This document shows, piece after piece, positions 9,217-18,339 of a stretch of DNA of 64,000 nt; position 1 is the first letter of the stretch, and each line of letters opens with the position of its first letter. The stretch is from assembly GCF_030718845.1 (NCBI RefSeq), contig NZ_CP132191.1, forward strand, positions 930,001-994,000. The letters run 5' to 3'. A program made the translations under genes and the position numbers. The stretch is from Mycoplasma seminis (GTDB lineage: Bacteria; Bacillota_I; Bacilli_A; Mycoplasmatales; Metamycoplasmataceae). Under the pieces are notes generated by a model, which saw nothing but the letters and a program-made list of their open reading frames with translations, was not told the DNA's origin and ran no database searches.

Positions 9217-10008
9217 CTATTTATCTCCTTTTTCTTCAGCTTCTTTAATTAATTCAGCTAATTCACTTGAATTCATTCCAACTGTAACTTCAATGTTGAA
9301 TTTTTTAGCTTTTTCGATTAATTCATTCATTAACATTACTTCTTCGATGTCAACAAGTTTAACTTCTTCACGTGATGGAAGACCTTTAACAGCTTCTTTA
9401 ACTACTACGAATGATTTTTTAGGACCTGGAATTGATCCTTTGATTAAAATTAAATTGTTTTTAACATCAACTTTAACAACTTCTAAGTTTTGAACTGTTG
9501 TTTTAACATGTCCAAGGTGTCCAGGCATTGTCATACCTTTGTAAACTCTGTTACCTGAGATATCCCCAAGTGATCCAGTTTGTCTTACAGGTTGTGAACC
9601 TCCACCTCCACCGTGTGATTTAGGTCCAATGTGTTGATTGTGTCTTTTAATTGTTCCGGCGAATCCTTTTCCTTTTGATGTTCCTGTAACATCTACTAAT
9701 TCACCTGATTTGAATATGTCAGCTTTAACTTCACTTCCAAGTTCGTATCCTGACATATCACGAACTTCTTTAACGAAGCGCTTAGGTGCTGTATTAGCTT
9801 TAGCAAAGTGACCTTTTTCAGGTTTTGTAGCACGGTTTTCTTTTTTATCGAAAACTGCAAGTTGTGTAGCTACATAACCGTTTTTGTCAGCTGTTAAAAC
9901 TTTAGATACAACATTTGGTTGTACTTCTATTACAGTAACAGGTACGCTTTGTCCTGATTCTGTAAAAATTTGAGTCATACCAACTTTACGTCCTAAGATT
10001 CCTTTCAT
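9217..10008 (-). CDS. rplC: 50S ribosomal protein L3 with C-terminal extension
   Basis: 263 residues against ~210. The core starts [20 protein letters not shown] and contains the [16 protein letters not shown] signature and the loop [18 protein letters not shown] that approaches the peptidyl-transferase centre. The usual end ([17 protein letters not shown]) is followed by ~55 extra, mainly acidic and helical residues ending EEKGDK. Encoded 24 bp after rpsJ. Confidence 0.94.
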   Translation of the reverse strand: MKGILGRKVGMTQIFTESGQSVPVTVIEVQPNVVSKVLTADKNGYVATQLAVFDKKENRATKPEKGHFAKANTAPKRFVKEVRDMSGYELGSEVKADIFKSGELVDVTGTSKGKGFAGTIKRHNQHIGPKSHGGGGGSQPVRQTGSLGDISGNRVYKGMTMPGHLGHVKTTVQNLEVVKVDVKNNLILIKGSIPGPKKSFVVVKEAVKGLPSREEVKLVDIEEVMLMNELIEKAKKFNIEVTVGMNSSELAELIKEAEEKGDK

Positions 10009-10032
10009 GTTTCTCCTTAAATGGTATTAAAT

Positions 10033-10338
10033 TTATTTAACTTTAACTTGAATATCCACACCAGCTGGTAATTCAAGTCTATTTAATTTATCTTGTGTTT
10101 CAGCAGAAGGATCGGTAATTACAACTAATCTTTGGTGTGTTCTGCTTTCGAATTGTTCACGAGATTTTTTGTTAACGTGAACAGATCTTAAAATAGTAAC
10201 TTCATCTCTTTTTGTAGGAAGAGGAATTGGTCCACTAACTTTTTTAGAACCTTCTTTAGCTACTGCAAAGATTTTTTTAGCAGCTTGGTCTACTAAAGCG
10301 TGGTCAAATCCTTTAACCTTGATATTTAGTTTACTCAT
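10033..10338 (-). CDS. rpsJ: 30S ribosomal protein S10
   Basis: 101 residues starting MSKLNIKVKGFDHALVDQ, with the conserved GPIPLPTKRDEVTILRS and SREQFESRTHQRL segments. The ATG at 10338 has an AAAGGAG Shine-Dalgarno; the open frame extends further upstream but that part is leader, not protein. First gene of the 20-gene S10/spc cluster. Confidence 0.95.
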   Translation of the reverse strand: MSKLNIKVKGFDHALVDQAAKKIFAVAKEGSKKVSGPIPLPTKRDEVTILRSVHVNKKSREQFESRTHQRLVVITDPSAETQDKLNRLELPAGVDIQVKVK

Positions 10339-10466
10339 AAGCGTTGTCTCCTTTTGTTCTTTTGAACAATAGCTCCTTTTAAAAAACCTGATTCGTCCTC
10401 GACAACAATAATCTTGGCGAGTCAGCAACCTTTAAAAATCATAGCTATAGTTGCTTTTCTATTATA
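10339..10466 (-). promoter_or_regulatory. S10 operon promoter and structured leader
   Basis: A perfect TATAAT -10 box lies at 10461-10466 on the minus strand, giving a leader of roughly 115 nt before rpsJ. The leader contains an imperfect inverted repeat (CTGACTCG with CGAATCAG, and internal CTCG with CGAG) that could fold into a hairpin upstream of the ribosome-binding site. S10 leaders are targets of L4 autoregulation in several bacteria; whether this one is has not been shown. Confidence 0.5.
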
Positions 10467-10480
10467 AAGAAAAAATAAAT

Positions 10481-10504
10481 AAACGGAAGTACTTTTTTCC
10501 GTTT
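10481..10504 (-). terminator. trxA terminator
   Basis: An 8-bp stem (AAACGGAA with TTCCGTTT) followed on the minus strand by a T-rich run. It lies 40 bp after the trxA stop and directly upstream of the S10 operon promoter. Confidence 0.7.
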
Positions 10505-10543
10505 ATTTTTTTAACAACTGCTCTCGGTGTATCATGGTGGATT

Positions 10544-10885
10544 TTATGACAATTTTTTACTAATTCAACTGTCTAAAATTTGGGTAGGAATGTACTCATA
10601 TCCTCTTTCTAAAATTTCATTTCCTTGTAATAAAATCATTGTTGGAACTTTTAAAACTTTTCATTTTGAATCAGGTTCTCTAAATAATTTAGCTTCCTCA
10701 GCATCTACATTAATAAAGCTAATTTTATCATTTCCAGCATATTGAGCTGCAACTGATTCAACTATTGGTTTCATCATTTTGCAATCTCCGCACCAATTAG
10801 TTGTGAAATTAAGAAAAATTAAATGATCCTTTGGATTAGCATTAATTACTTCTTGTGCGGCTTTTCAAGTCATTTTCTTAAACAT
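10544..10885 (-). CDS. trxA: thioredoxin with WCGDC active site
   Basis: 113 residues in a thioredoxin fold: MFKKMTWKAAQEVI at the start, the redox motif in LNFTTNWCGDCKMMKP at about residues 32-36, and the cis-Pro segment KVPTMILLQGNEI. Thioredoxin reduces protein disulfides. The usual WCGPC is WCGDC here, which would change the redox potential. A strong AAAGGAG precedes the start, and a TATAAT box lies at 10917-10922. Single-gene unit with its own terminator. Confidence 0.85.
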
Positions 10886-10916
10886 TTTTTCTCCTTTATT
10901 TTCTTATATTTGTCTT

Positions 10917-10922
10917 ATTATA
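10917..10922 (-). promoter_or_regulatory. trxA -10 box
   Basis: TATAAT on the minus strand, 31 bp upstream of the trxA start codon and just after the terminator of the upstream RNase J-like gene. Confidence 0.5.
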
Positions 10923-10924
10923 GC

Positions 10925-10950
10925 AAAAAAGCTATCTAGAACAGATAGCT
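10925..10950 (-). terminator. terminator of RNase J-like gene
   Basis: A perfect 8-bp stem (AGCTATCT/AGATAGCT) with a 5-nt loop and a T6 run on the minus strand, starting 7 bp after the stop codon. Confidence 0.8.
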
Positions 10951-10956
10951 AAATTT

Positions 10957-12609
10957 TTATACTGTTGTGAGTGTTAAAGCAATCATTGGATCTTTGTCTT
11001 TTAATTTAAAAATCTTTTTACGAATAGTTTTTCTAATTTTTTCATTTACTTCACGCATTGAAGTAAATGTTTTAGTTTTAAGAATTTCTAAAATAATATC
11101 CATAATTAATTTATCAGTTTCTTCCACTTCACTTTCATCAATTACACCAATGTAATTAATGTGTAATTGTCCTAAAATCTTTTTAGTTTTTGGTGAGTAT
11201 AACCCATTGATAATAATTACACCTTCACGCCCAAGTGCTTCACGTTCAGCTATAACTTCAGCCGAAATATCGCCAACACCAAATCCATCAATAATAGTAG
11301 TTCCTACTTCTTTAACTTTACCATTGTGGCTAAAAAGTTTATCGTTTTGGAAGTGCGCTATTTTCCCATTTAAAAGCACAATACTATCTGGTTGATGTTT
11401 TTTACCTAACTCGCTAGCAATATATTCGCTTGAGCCTACAAGATAACGGTATAACCCTTGTGTTGGAATAAAGTATCTAGGATTAAGTTCTTTAACTAAA
11501 TTACATAAATCTTGTTTTGTTGGTCTAATGTAGAAATAATCATTATCTAAAACTTCAAAAATATTTGGAGTTATTTTAGCAACCATATCCATCATTTCAG
11601 CATAATTAGATTCAAGTCCATTAACTGGTGGAGCCATTAATACTACTGTGTCTTGAGGTTGTAATTTTAAGTAAACATCATTGTTATTTACAATTCTTAC
11701 AAATCTATTATAAAGACGTTCTGTTGATGCAGTTACTAAGATAACAGCGTTTGGATGCTTATTAATAGATTTGTAATCTACTATTTCAGGTAATTGAATT
11801 TTGTCTGATAATTTTGAGATTAAATATAATAAATCAGCATATGTTTTTCCATATGGAATAATTGGACGGTTATATTTTCTAGCTAGTGTAATAACTTCTT
11901 GGATCGCAACCATCTCTTCACCATAAGCTCCAACTATAATACGATTATTTGCATCTGTAGCATTAAAAGCTTGTTCTAAAGTTACATTAGTTTTGTATTT
12001 ATCAATCGCTCTTCCTACAACATTACTTTTCCCAGCATCAGTTACTAAAGCAATGATTTTGTGATTTGCAAAATACTGTGCTAAAGCTTTAAAACTTGTT
12101 TTACCATAAATACCTAAGTCGCCCTCCACGTAGTTAAACATGAAAATATAGTCACCTTCAGGTGTTGAAAAATTAAACCCAGTATTTCCAGGCATTGAGC
12201 CAGTTAAAGCAAATGGAATTACATCTAAAGAACCAATTTTGGTTTTTCCTCTTAAAGTATTTACACGGTAGCTTTTTTGATCAATTCCATATTTTGAGAT
12301 TCTTTCGAGCACCATTACACGGTTAAATGATGATGTATAAATTTGTAAATTAGGAATCTTCATCAATAATCATGGTAAAGCTGAAAATGATTCATTCTTA
12401 ATATCAGTGATAAAAACACCTTTAATACGGTCTTTGTATTTAATTAAATAACTGAAATCAGGAATTAAAGTATCAACTCCATTATTTGATTCAATCGGAA
12501 CTTTTACACCTGTATTTATGATGTAAATATCATTGTTATGTTCTAAAACATAACAGTTTTTTCCGTTTTCATCTTGCCCTCCTAGAGCAAAAATATTAAC
12601 ATTTTGCAT
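10957..12609 (-). CDS. RNase J-like protein lacking the metal-binding motif
   Basis: 550 residues, the normal length for RNase J (metallo-beta-lactamase plus beta-CASP plus C-terminal domains). The fold is recognisable: NVNIFALGGQDENGKNCYVLEH at the start, the GDYIFMFNYVEGDLG region, VVLMAPPVNGLESNYAEMMD, and a C-terminal domain beginning near GEREALGREGVIIING. The catalytic HxHxDH motif is absent: the site reads VFITDIKNESFSALP where active enzymes have THGHEDHIG, and the second His site reads ALTGSMPG instead of NHSIPD. It is probably a non-catalytic partner, like a more degenerate RNase J2. One UGA Trp codon sits just after SALP. Confidence 0.82.
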
Positions 12610-12688
12610 AAGTTTCTCCTATGTATTATTATTTGTAAATGTGAAAAATTAATATCTTATATTAATTAAGCTAATTATACACTAAAAG

Positions 12689-12726
12689 CTTAAAGCCGCC
12701 TGAATATTTAGCAACAATCTGACAAT
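12689..12726. repeat. Target-site duplication, left copy (38 bp)
   Basis: Begins CTTAAAGCCGCCTGAA and ends CAATCTGACAAT. It is identical over all 38 bases to 14426-14463, so the two copies flank the inserted element exactly. Confidence 0.9.
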
Positions 12727-12823
12727 TGTGAAATATACTTGATTTTGTCACCTCGTCAAATATCGTTGATTTTGTCACCTTTGCTAGTAATTGTTTAAAT
12801 TAGTTTTTAATAAAATTTAATAC

Positions 12824-14361
12824 ATGAAACTAAAAATTGATATTAAAACTAATAAACAACTAACTAATTTCGAAAGAAAACGTAAAACAAACTTTGAAAT
12901 AATATCTTCAAACCTTGATAAACCTACTAAGACTTTTGCTATAATGACCGGTTTAAATGAAAGAAGTGTTATTAGATATAAAAAGATATTTTGTCAGCTT
13001 TAAAAAATAAAAATCTTGAATTAGTAATATCTCATAAAAATAAATCGAATGGTAGACAGAAAGTCATAAGTGATTAAGAAATTTTGCAAATCTACAAAAA
13101 TTATTTAAAAATCTCTGAAACGATAATAAATGTCAAAAAACTACTAATCAAATTTCTGTTAAAGAATTCTGAGATTCATTCCTAGATGATTTGTATAAGA
13201 ATAAAATTTCATATTGCAACTTGATTAAAAGATTTAATAGATTAGGATTAAAAACTATTCATACTACAAAAGAGGAAGAAAAATACAACGAGATTACAAA
13301 AAGCGTCTAACTCAGAAGTCACTTTATTATTGAAAAATGTTGAAAATAAAATAAAGCAAAACAAAATAGAAAGACAAGTCTTAAATCTGAATAAAAACTT
13401 ATTATTTGGTGAGGTTATAGAAATAGATGCGCAGTGCGAACCTTACCTCATAAATCATGAACCAATTTATCTCTATCATGCAATTGATGCTGCAACAGGA
13501 ATACTATTAGCTGTTTGATACGAAAAACAAGAAACAACATTAGGTTATCAAAGGCTTTTGGAAATAGTTTTCAAGAACTATGGATATCCAAAATTTATTT
13601 ATACAGATAAAAGAAGAACATTTTGAGGATCTGAAAATACTCAAACTGCTTTTGAGAAAATTTTAAATTCAAAAGGAATTAGAGTAATATCTTCAAGTAA
13701 TCCAAAACACAAACCTCATGTTGAAAGATCATTTAGAACAGCTTTAGATAAATATCCAATCTTTATTTATGAAAATCACTTATCCACTCTAAAAGATTTA
13801 CAACTTAATGTGGATGGTTTTAAAAAATACTATAACAACAAACTAAAGAGACTTTTGAATAAGAAATCTGTTTTCAATAAAGAAGGAACTTTGAAAGAAA
13901 ATTGAAGAGTTGATATTGAAATTGATAGAAAAATATTAAATGGAGTTGTTAGGTTTCAAGGTAAAAATTATGCAGCTTTTGATGAACTAGGCAAAAGAAT
14001 AATTTTTTCGATTGGCTCAAATGTTGTGCTGGTTTATTCATCTGATGAGAATATTTATTTTAAGTACGGTAGCAAAAAATATTATGCAAAAGAACCGACA
14101 GGAAAATATTTAACTCCTACTGAAATATGAGCACTAGAAAAGGGATTAGATATATCAATACCAGCTGTAGAAAAAATAGCTAAGTTATACAGAAATAGCA
14201 ATTCATTTTTTAATACAATCGACAAATACATAAATAAGATGTCTGCTTTATTATCAGAATTTTCTCATGATGATTTTGAAATAAAAAAGACAATGCGTGA
14301 ACTCTTTCAGGAACTTAAAGCATTGTCTCAAAATGTAAAAAACGATATTTACGATGAATAA
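12824..14361 (+). pseudogene. ISNCY-type transposase, N-terminus frameshifted
   Basis: The frame from ATG 12824 (MKLKIDIKTNKQLTNFERK, with a helix-turn-helix-like GLNERSVIRYKKI) stops at about 13000. Homology appears to continue in other frames through 13300 with further stops. The C-terminal ~340 residues are intact from about 13300 to TAA 14361 and hold the rve-type catalytic domain: Asp in GEVIEIDAQCEP, Asp in FIYTDKRRTFWG, and Glu in KPHVERSFRTA, then a C-terminal domain. Several UGA codons read as Trp. The product is unlikely to be active in cis. Confidence 0.75.
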
Positions 14362-14371
14362 ATATCGTTTT
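14339..14371. terminator. Hairpin at end of IS transposase gene
   Basis: A 13-bp inverted repeat (AAAACGATATTTA with TAAATATCGTTTT) overlaps the transposase stop codon and is followed by a T run on the plus strand. Confidence 0.7.
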
Positions 14372-14425
14372 TATTTTATTACATTTTATGTTTTTATAAA
14401 GTGACAAAATCAAAGCTATTCTACA

Positions 14426-14463
14426 CTTAAAGCCGCCTGAATATTTAGCAACAATCTGACAAT
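14426..14463. repeat. Target-site duplication, right copy (38 bp)
   Basis: Identical to 12689-12726. It abuts the pyk terminator, whose stem starts 3 bp to the right. Confidence 0.9.
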
Positions 14464-14465
14464 AA

Positions 14466-14490
14466 AAAATGTCTACTGGGTAGACATTTT
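14466..14490 (-). terminator. pyk terminator
   Basis: A perfect 11-bp stem (AAAATGTCTAC/GTAGACATTTT) with a 3-nt loop, beginning 7 bp after the pyk stop codon. Confidence 0.85.
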
Positions 14491-14496
14491 TGACAA

Positions 14497-15930
14497 TTAT
14501 TTAACAACGTGTTCTGTAATTACATCGTTTTCAACAACTAAGAATAAATCACCTTTTTGAATTCCGTATGGTTCTAATGCTGTAACAGCGTTTTCGTGAT
14601 CTTTCTTAATTAATGGGAATAATGCTTCTGAATCAACAGAAGTTCAAACACTTGAGTATGAACCAAATGCGTTTACAAGTAATGGGTCGTTTACAACACC
14701 AATAATTGTTGAGTTTGGTCTGAATTTTGCAACTTCTTTAAGTAATGTACCTGTTCTTGAAAGAGTAACAACAAATTTGTATTTTCCATCTTTTGTTTTT
14801 TCAGCAATTTTGTAAGCGATTTGTGAACGTTTGTTTGATTGATCTGAGTTAGCTCATACTTTTTCAAGTTGAATGTCGTAATAGTTTCTTGCGTAGAATT
14901 CTTTTTCGGCTCTTCTTGAGATAGCTGACATTGTTTTAACAGCTTCAAGTGGGAATAATCCGTTTGCAGATTCTCCTGAAAGCATTGTAGAGTCAGCACC
15001 TAATTCAACTGCATAGTAAACGTCTGTTACTTCAGCACGTGTTGGGTGTGGTGCATTTTCCATTGAGTCTAACATTTGTGTAGCAACGATAACTGGTTTA
15101 CCTGCTTCACGACATTTTCTGATCATCATTTTTTCATAGTAAGGAACGTCGTAGTAAGGGATTTCTAATCCTAAATCTCCACGAGCAACCATGATACCAT
15201 CTGATGCTTCAATAATTTCATCAATATTTACACAACCTAAGTGTGATTCAATTTTTGAGAAAATTTGAATGTGGCTTCCACCGTTTTCGTCAAGTAATTT
15301 TCTTAATTCTTTAACGTTACGTGCTGAGTTAACGAATGATGCAGCAACATAGTTAATTCCGCTTTCGATTCCGAATTTAACGTCGTTGATATCTTTTTCA
15401 GCTAAGAATGGAAGTGAGAAGTCAACACCTGGTAAGTTAACACGTTTGTTTGTCTTTAATTTGTGTGTGTTTTCAGCTTTAACTTTTACGTATCCTTTTC
15501 CAACTTCAGTAACAACTGTAGATAATTTACCATCATCGATTAAAACTTGGTTTCCAACTACTAAATCTTGAGCCATATCGTAAGCTACTGAGATTTCTGT
15601 AGATGTACCTTCTAAGTTTTGGTATTTATCAGCTGTTGTGTGGATTAATACTTCAGAACCTGATTGTACTACTTGAGCACCATCTTTCATTTTTCCGATA
15701 CGGATTTCTGGTCCTTTTGTATCTAACATTAATGAAACTGGGATTCTAAGTTCTTGTGAAACTCTTTTTCCTAATTTGAATTTGTTTAATTGTTCTTCGT
15801 GTGAACCGTGGCTAAAGTTAGCTCTAATTGTTGTTACACCATTTTCAACAAGTGAAAGTAACATATCGTAGTTATCACTTGAAGGACCGATTGTAGCAAC
15901 TAATTTAGTTCTTTTATCAGTAATTTTCAT
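14497..15930 (-). CDS. pyk: pyruvate kinase
   Basis: 477 residues; converts phosphoenolpyruvate and ADP to pyruvate and ATP, the final ATP-yielding glycolytic step. Signatures: [12 protein letters not shown] at the start, [24 protein letters not shown], the active-site [30 protein letters not shown], and [22 protein letters not shown]. One UGA Trp codon lies in the C-terminal allosteric domain (EKVWANSDQ). The gene appears to be transcribed alone. Confidence 0.95.
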
Positions 15931-16064
15931 AATACTCCTATAAGTAATTTTTTATATATGTATTTTATCACTTAATAGCCAATTTTAATAATTTAATTTT
16001 TTACAAGCTTAATTATTTTTTTACTTAATTTCAATAGATATTTTTAGGTGAAATTAAAAACAAA

Positions 16065-16084
16065 AAAGCCTAAAAATAGGCTTT
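16065..16084 (-). terminator. terminator of the ackA-coaD-engB-orf413 unit
   Basis: An 8-bp stem (AAAGCCTA/TAGGCTTT) with a T4 loop and a following T run on the minus strand, 12 bp after the stop of the 413-aa gene. Confidence 0.75.
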
Positions 16085-16096
16085 AAAAGTTTTTTA

Positions 16097-17338
16097 TTAA
16101 TTATTTGTATCACTTGCAGCTTCACTTGGATTAGGTTGAGAGTTTTCATTAGAATCGGCTTTATTTTCATTATCATCTTTTGAGAATAAATTGTTAAATT
16201 CCTCTTTTGACACATCTGATTTATTAGGGAAGTAAGGTGCTTTATTTTCTAATAAATCTAAATCATCAGGATTGTATTTAGCATCTAAAACTTGATATCC
16301 ATATTGATAAGAAATAATTACAGAATTATCCCCAAAAATTAATTCTAAAGCGTCTCATTTAACAGCAGTCATATCTCCAGTGTTAAATGTGAAATATCTC
16401 TTAAATCAAGCTTGTAAATTTTTAGATCTTAGTTTTAAAGTTGAATTAAGGTTGTCTGCAAGTTCTTTTTGATAAGAAGCCTTAAATTCATCAAGTGATT
16501 TAAAATCTTTTAAGATTTCATCCTTTTTAATTCCAATTGTTAAAACATTATTAGCGGCATATGGATTATATTCAGTTATCTTTTTAAATCCACCTAAAGA
16601 ATAAACCTTAACAATTCCGTTTTCTTTAATTTGCTTTCTAGTTGCTTCATAAACTTTAGCTTTAATTTCATCTAAGCTTAAATTTACAACTTGTTGTTTG
16701 GTTGTAGTTTCATTTGTAGTTGCAGACTGATTGTTTGTGTTAGTTTCTACTTTAATTGTTCTAGTTAAAGAAATACCTAACTTTTCAGCTTTTTGTTTTC
16801 ACTCTTCCTGTGACATTTTTTCATATTTTGATTTAATTTCTTGCATTTTAAAGTTAAGTAATTTATCAATTGCAGGATAAGTAACTTTTAAGTATAAAAT
16901 ACCTTCAAAATCGTTTGCATAAGATTGATACTTAATTTGTTTCATTTCACTTGCATTAAAAATTGCTTCAAGCGGTTTACCATGGTTGTATAAGTAAAAA
17001 TCTTTTGAAAATTCGGCATCTTTAACATTTTCTTGAGTTAATAATTCTTTAATGGTTAATTCAGCATTTCAAGCATCTGAATCTCATTTTTTAGAACTAA
17101 TTGACTGTAATGGTTTAGTCGCATATATAGATGCTAATACTCCTTTTTTTTCTTTATTCGAAGCTAATTGTGTAGCATCTAAAGCAGCAGTTTTTTCAAG
17201 AGAATATTCAGAAAGTTGTTGTAATTCATTTGCTTTATTTTTAAGCTTCGCAACAGATATAGAAGTTGCTATAATTCCACCTAAAGCAAAACCACCAACT
17301 ACTGTATAAGTAAATAATAATCATTTATTTTTCTTCAT
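16097..17338 (-). CDS. membrane-anchored protein of unknown function
   Basis: 413 residues when UGA is Trp. A short basic N-terminus (MKKNKW) is followed by one hydrophobic segment (residues ~7-30, LLFTYTVVGGFALGG) that lacks a lipobox Cys, so it is probably a signal anchor with the rest outside the cell. The body is mixed alpha/beta, rich in Lys, Asn and Glu, with a Thr/Asn/Gln-rich linker near residue 200 and a hydrophilic, disordered C-terminus (SNENSQPNPSEAASDTNN). No domain was recognised. The start overlaps engB by 14 bp, so the two are cotranscribed. Confidence 0.7.
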
Positions 17339-17918
17339 AATTTTCTCCTGATAATGTGTCGTTAATGTCATTAACTAATTCATTAATTCCAATATTACTT
17401 AAACTTGAAACAATAAAATATTGAAAAGGTCCATAGATATTACGTGAAGCTTGAATGCTTTTAAGTAATTTATGTCTCTCTGATTGTTTCAATTTATCAG
17501 CTTTAGTGAAAACAATTTTAAACTTAATATTATTGCGTAAAAGGAAGTTTAAGGGTTCAACATCTGTTTTAATAATTCCATGTCTAGCATCAATTAAAAC
17601 ATAAACGCAATTAAGGTTACTACGTTGCAAAATATATTCATCAATCATTTGATTCATTCGGATTATTTCACTGTTAGAAATACGAGCATATCCATAACCA
17701 GGTAAATCAACAAAGACTGCTCCATGTTCGTTTTGGAAAAAGTTTAATAATTGTGTTCTACCAGGTGTTTTAGAAACCTTAGCAAGTTTTTTGTTTTCCA
17801 CAATTGAATTAATTAAAGAACTTTTTCCTACATTAGAACGGCCTCAAAAAGCAATTTCTTGGTAAGGGTGTTCGTATCAATTTTCTTTTTTAGAGGCTGA
17901 TTTAACAAATTTAAACAT
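17325..17918 (-). CDS. engB: ribosome biogenesis GTP-binding protein EngB/YsxC
   Basis: 197 residues, typical for the family. GTPase motifs: G1 GRSNVGKSS (after a UGA Trp), G2 near KTPGRTQLLNFF, G3 VDLPGYGYA, G4 TKADKL, G5 SSLSNIG. EngB acts late in large-subunit assembly. It overlaps coaD upstream by 8 bp and the 413-aa membrane-protein gene downstream by 14 bp. Confidence 0.93.
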
Positions 17919-18339
17919 TATATTTTTCCTTTTGTCTGATTAATCTAGATTGATATGAAATATTAGAGCAATCTGGTAGTATTAAAACTGTTTCTAGCTC
18001 ATTATTTAATTCTTTATTACCACAAGCAAGTTGCAGTTCATAATTAAAATCAACATCATTTCTTGCACTACGGAGTAGTCATTTTATACCTTTATCTCTA
18101 GCATATTGTGCTGTGAGTTGATTTTGGTTCATGTCAACATGAATATTAGGTTCATTCGCATACAATTGTTTAATATAAGCATAATTTTCCTGCATGCTAG
18201 ATAAATTATCCTTTTCTGGGTTATAAGTAACCACTATATAAATCTCGTCAAATAATTTTAATCCTTTTTGCACTATACTTTGGTGTCCAAGGTGAAATGG
18301 ATTAAAACTACCAGCAAATAAAGCTATTTTATTTTGCAT
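17911..18339 (-). CDS. coaD: phosphopantetheine adenylyltransferase-like protein
   Basis: 142 residues with the nucleotidyltransferase T/HxGH-type motif in FAGSFNPFHLGHQSIVQKG and the downstream KWLLRSARNDVDFNYE (PPAT signature RG.RN variant). It transfers AMP to phosphopantetheine, giving dephospho-CoA. A UGA Trp lies before LLRSAR. The first ATG after the upstream overlap (MQNKIALFAGSF) is chosen as start. Sits in the ackA-coaD-engB unit. A related nucleotidyltransferase is possible but less likely. Confidence 0.8.

Larger units (their letters stand above)
12727..14425. mobile_element. IS1202/ISNCY-type insertion sequence, 1699 bp, 38-bp target duplication
   Basis: Terminal inverted repeats share TGT, then TTGATTTTGTCAC beginning 13-14 bases in, on both ends. 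The left end carries a second direct copy of TTGATTTTGTCACC exactly 27 bp further in. A 38-bp perfect direct repeat flanks the element. Elements of the IS1202 group are known for unusually long target duplications (about 24-29 bp); 38 bp is longer. It encodes one transposase, disrupted by frameshifts. It is inserted between rnj and pyk, directly behind the pyk terminator. Confidence 0.85.

Noticed and set aside
10339-10428. N-terminal extension of S10 (about 30 codons upstream of MSKLN)
   Set aside because: The S10 family starts at MSKLN-type sequence and a strong AAAGGAG precedes that ATG; the extension is leader RNA.
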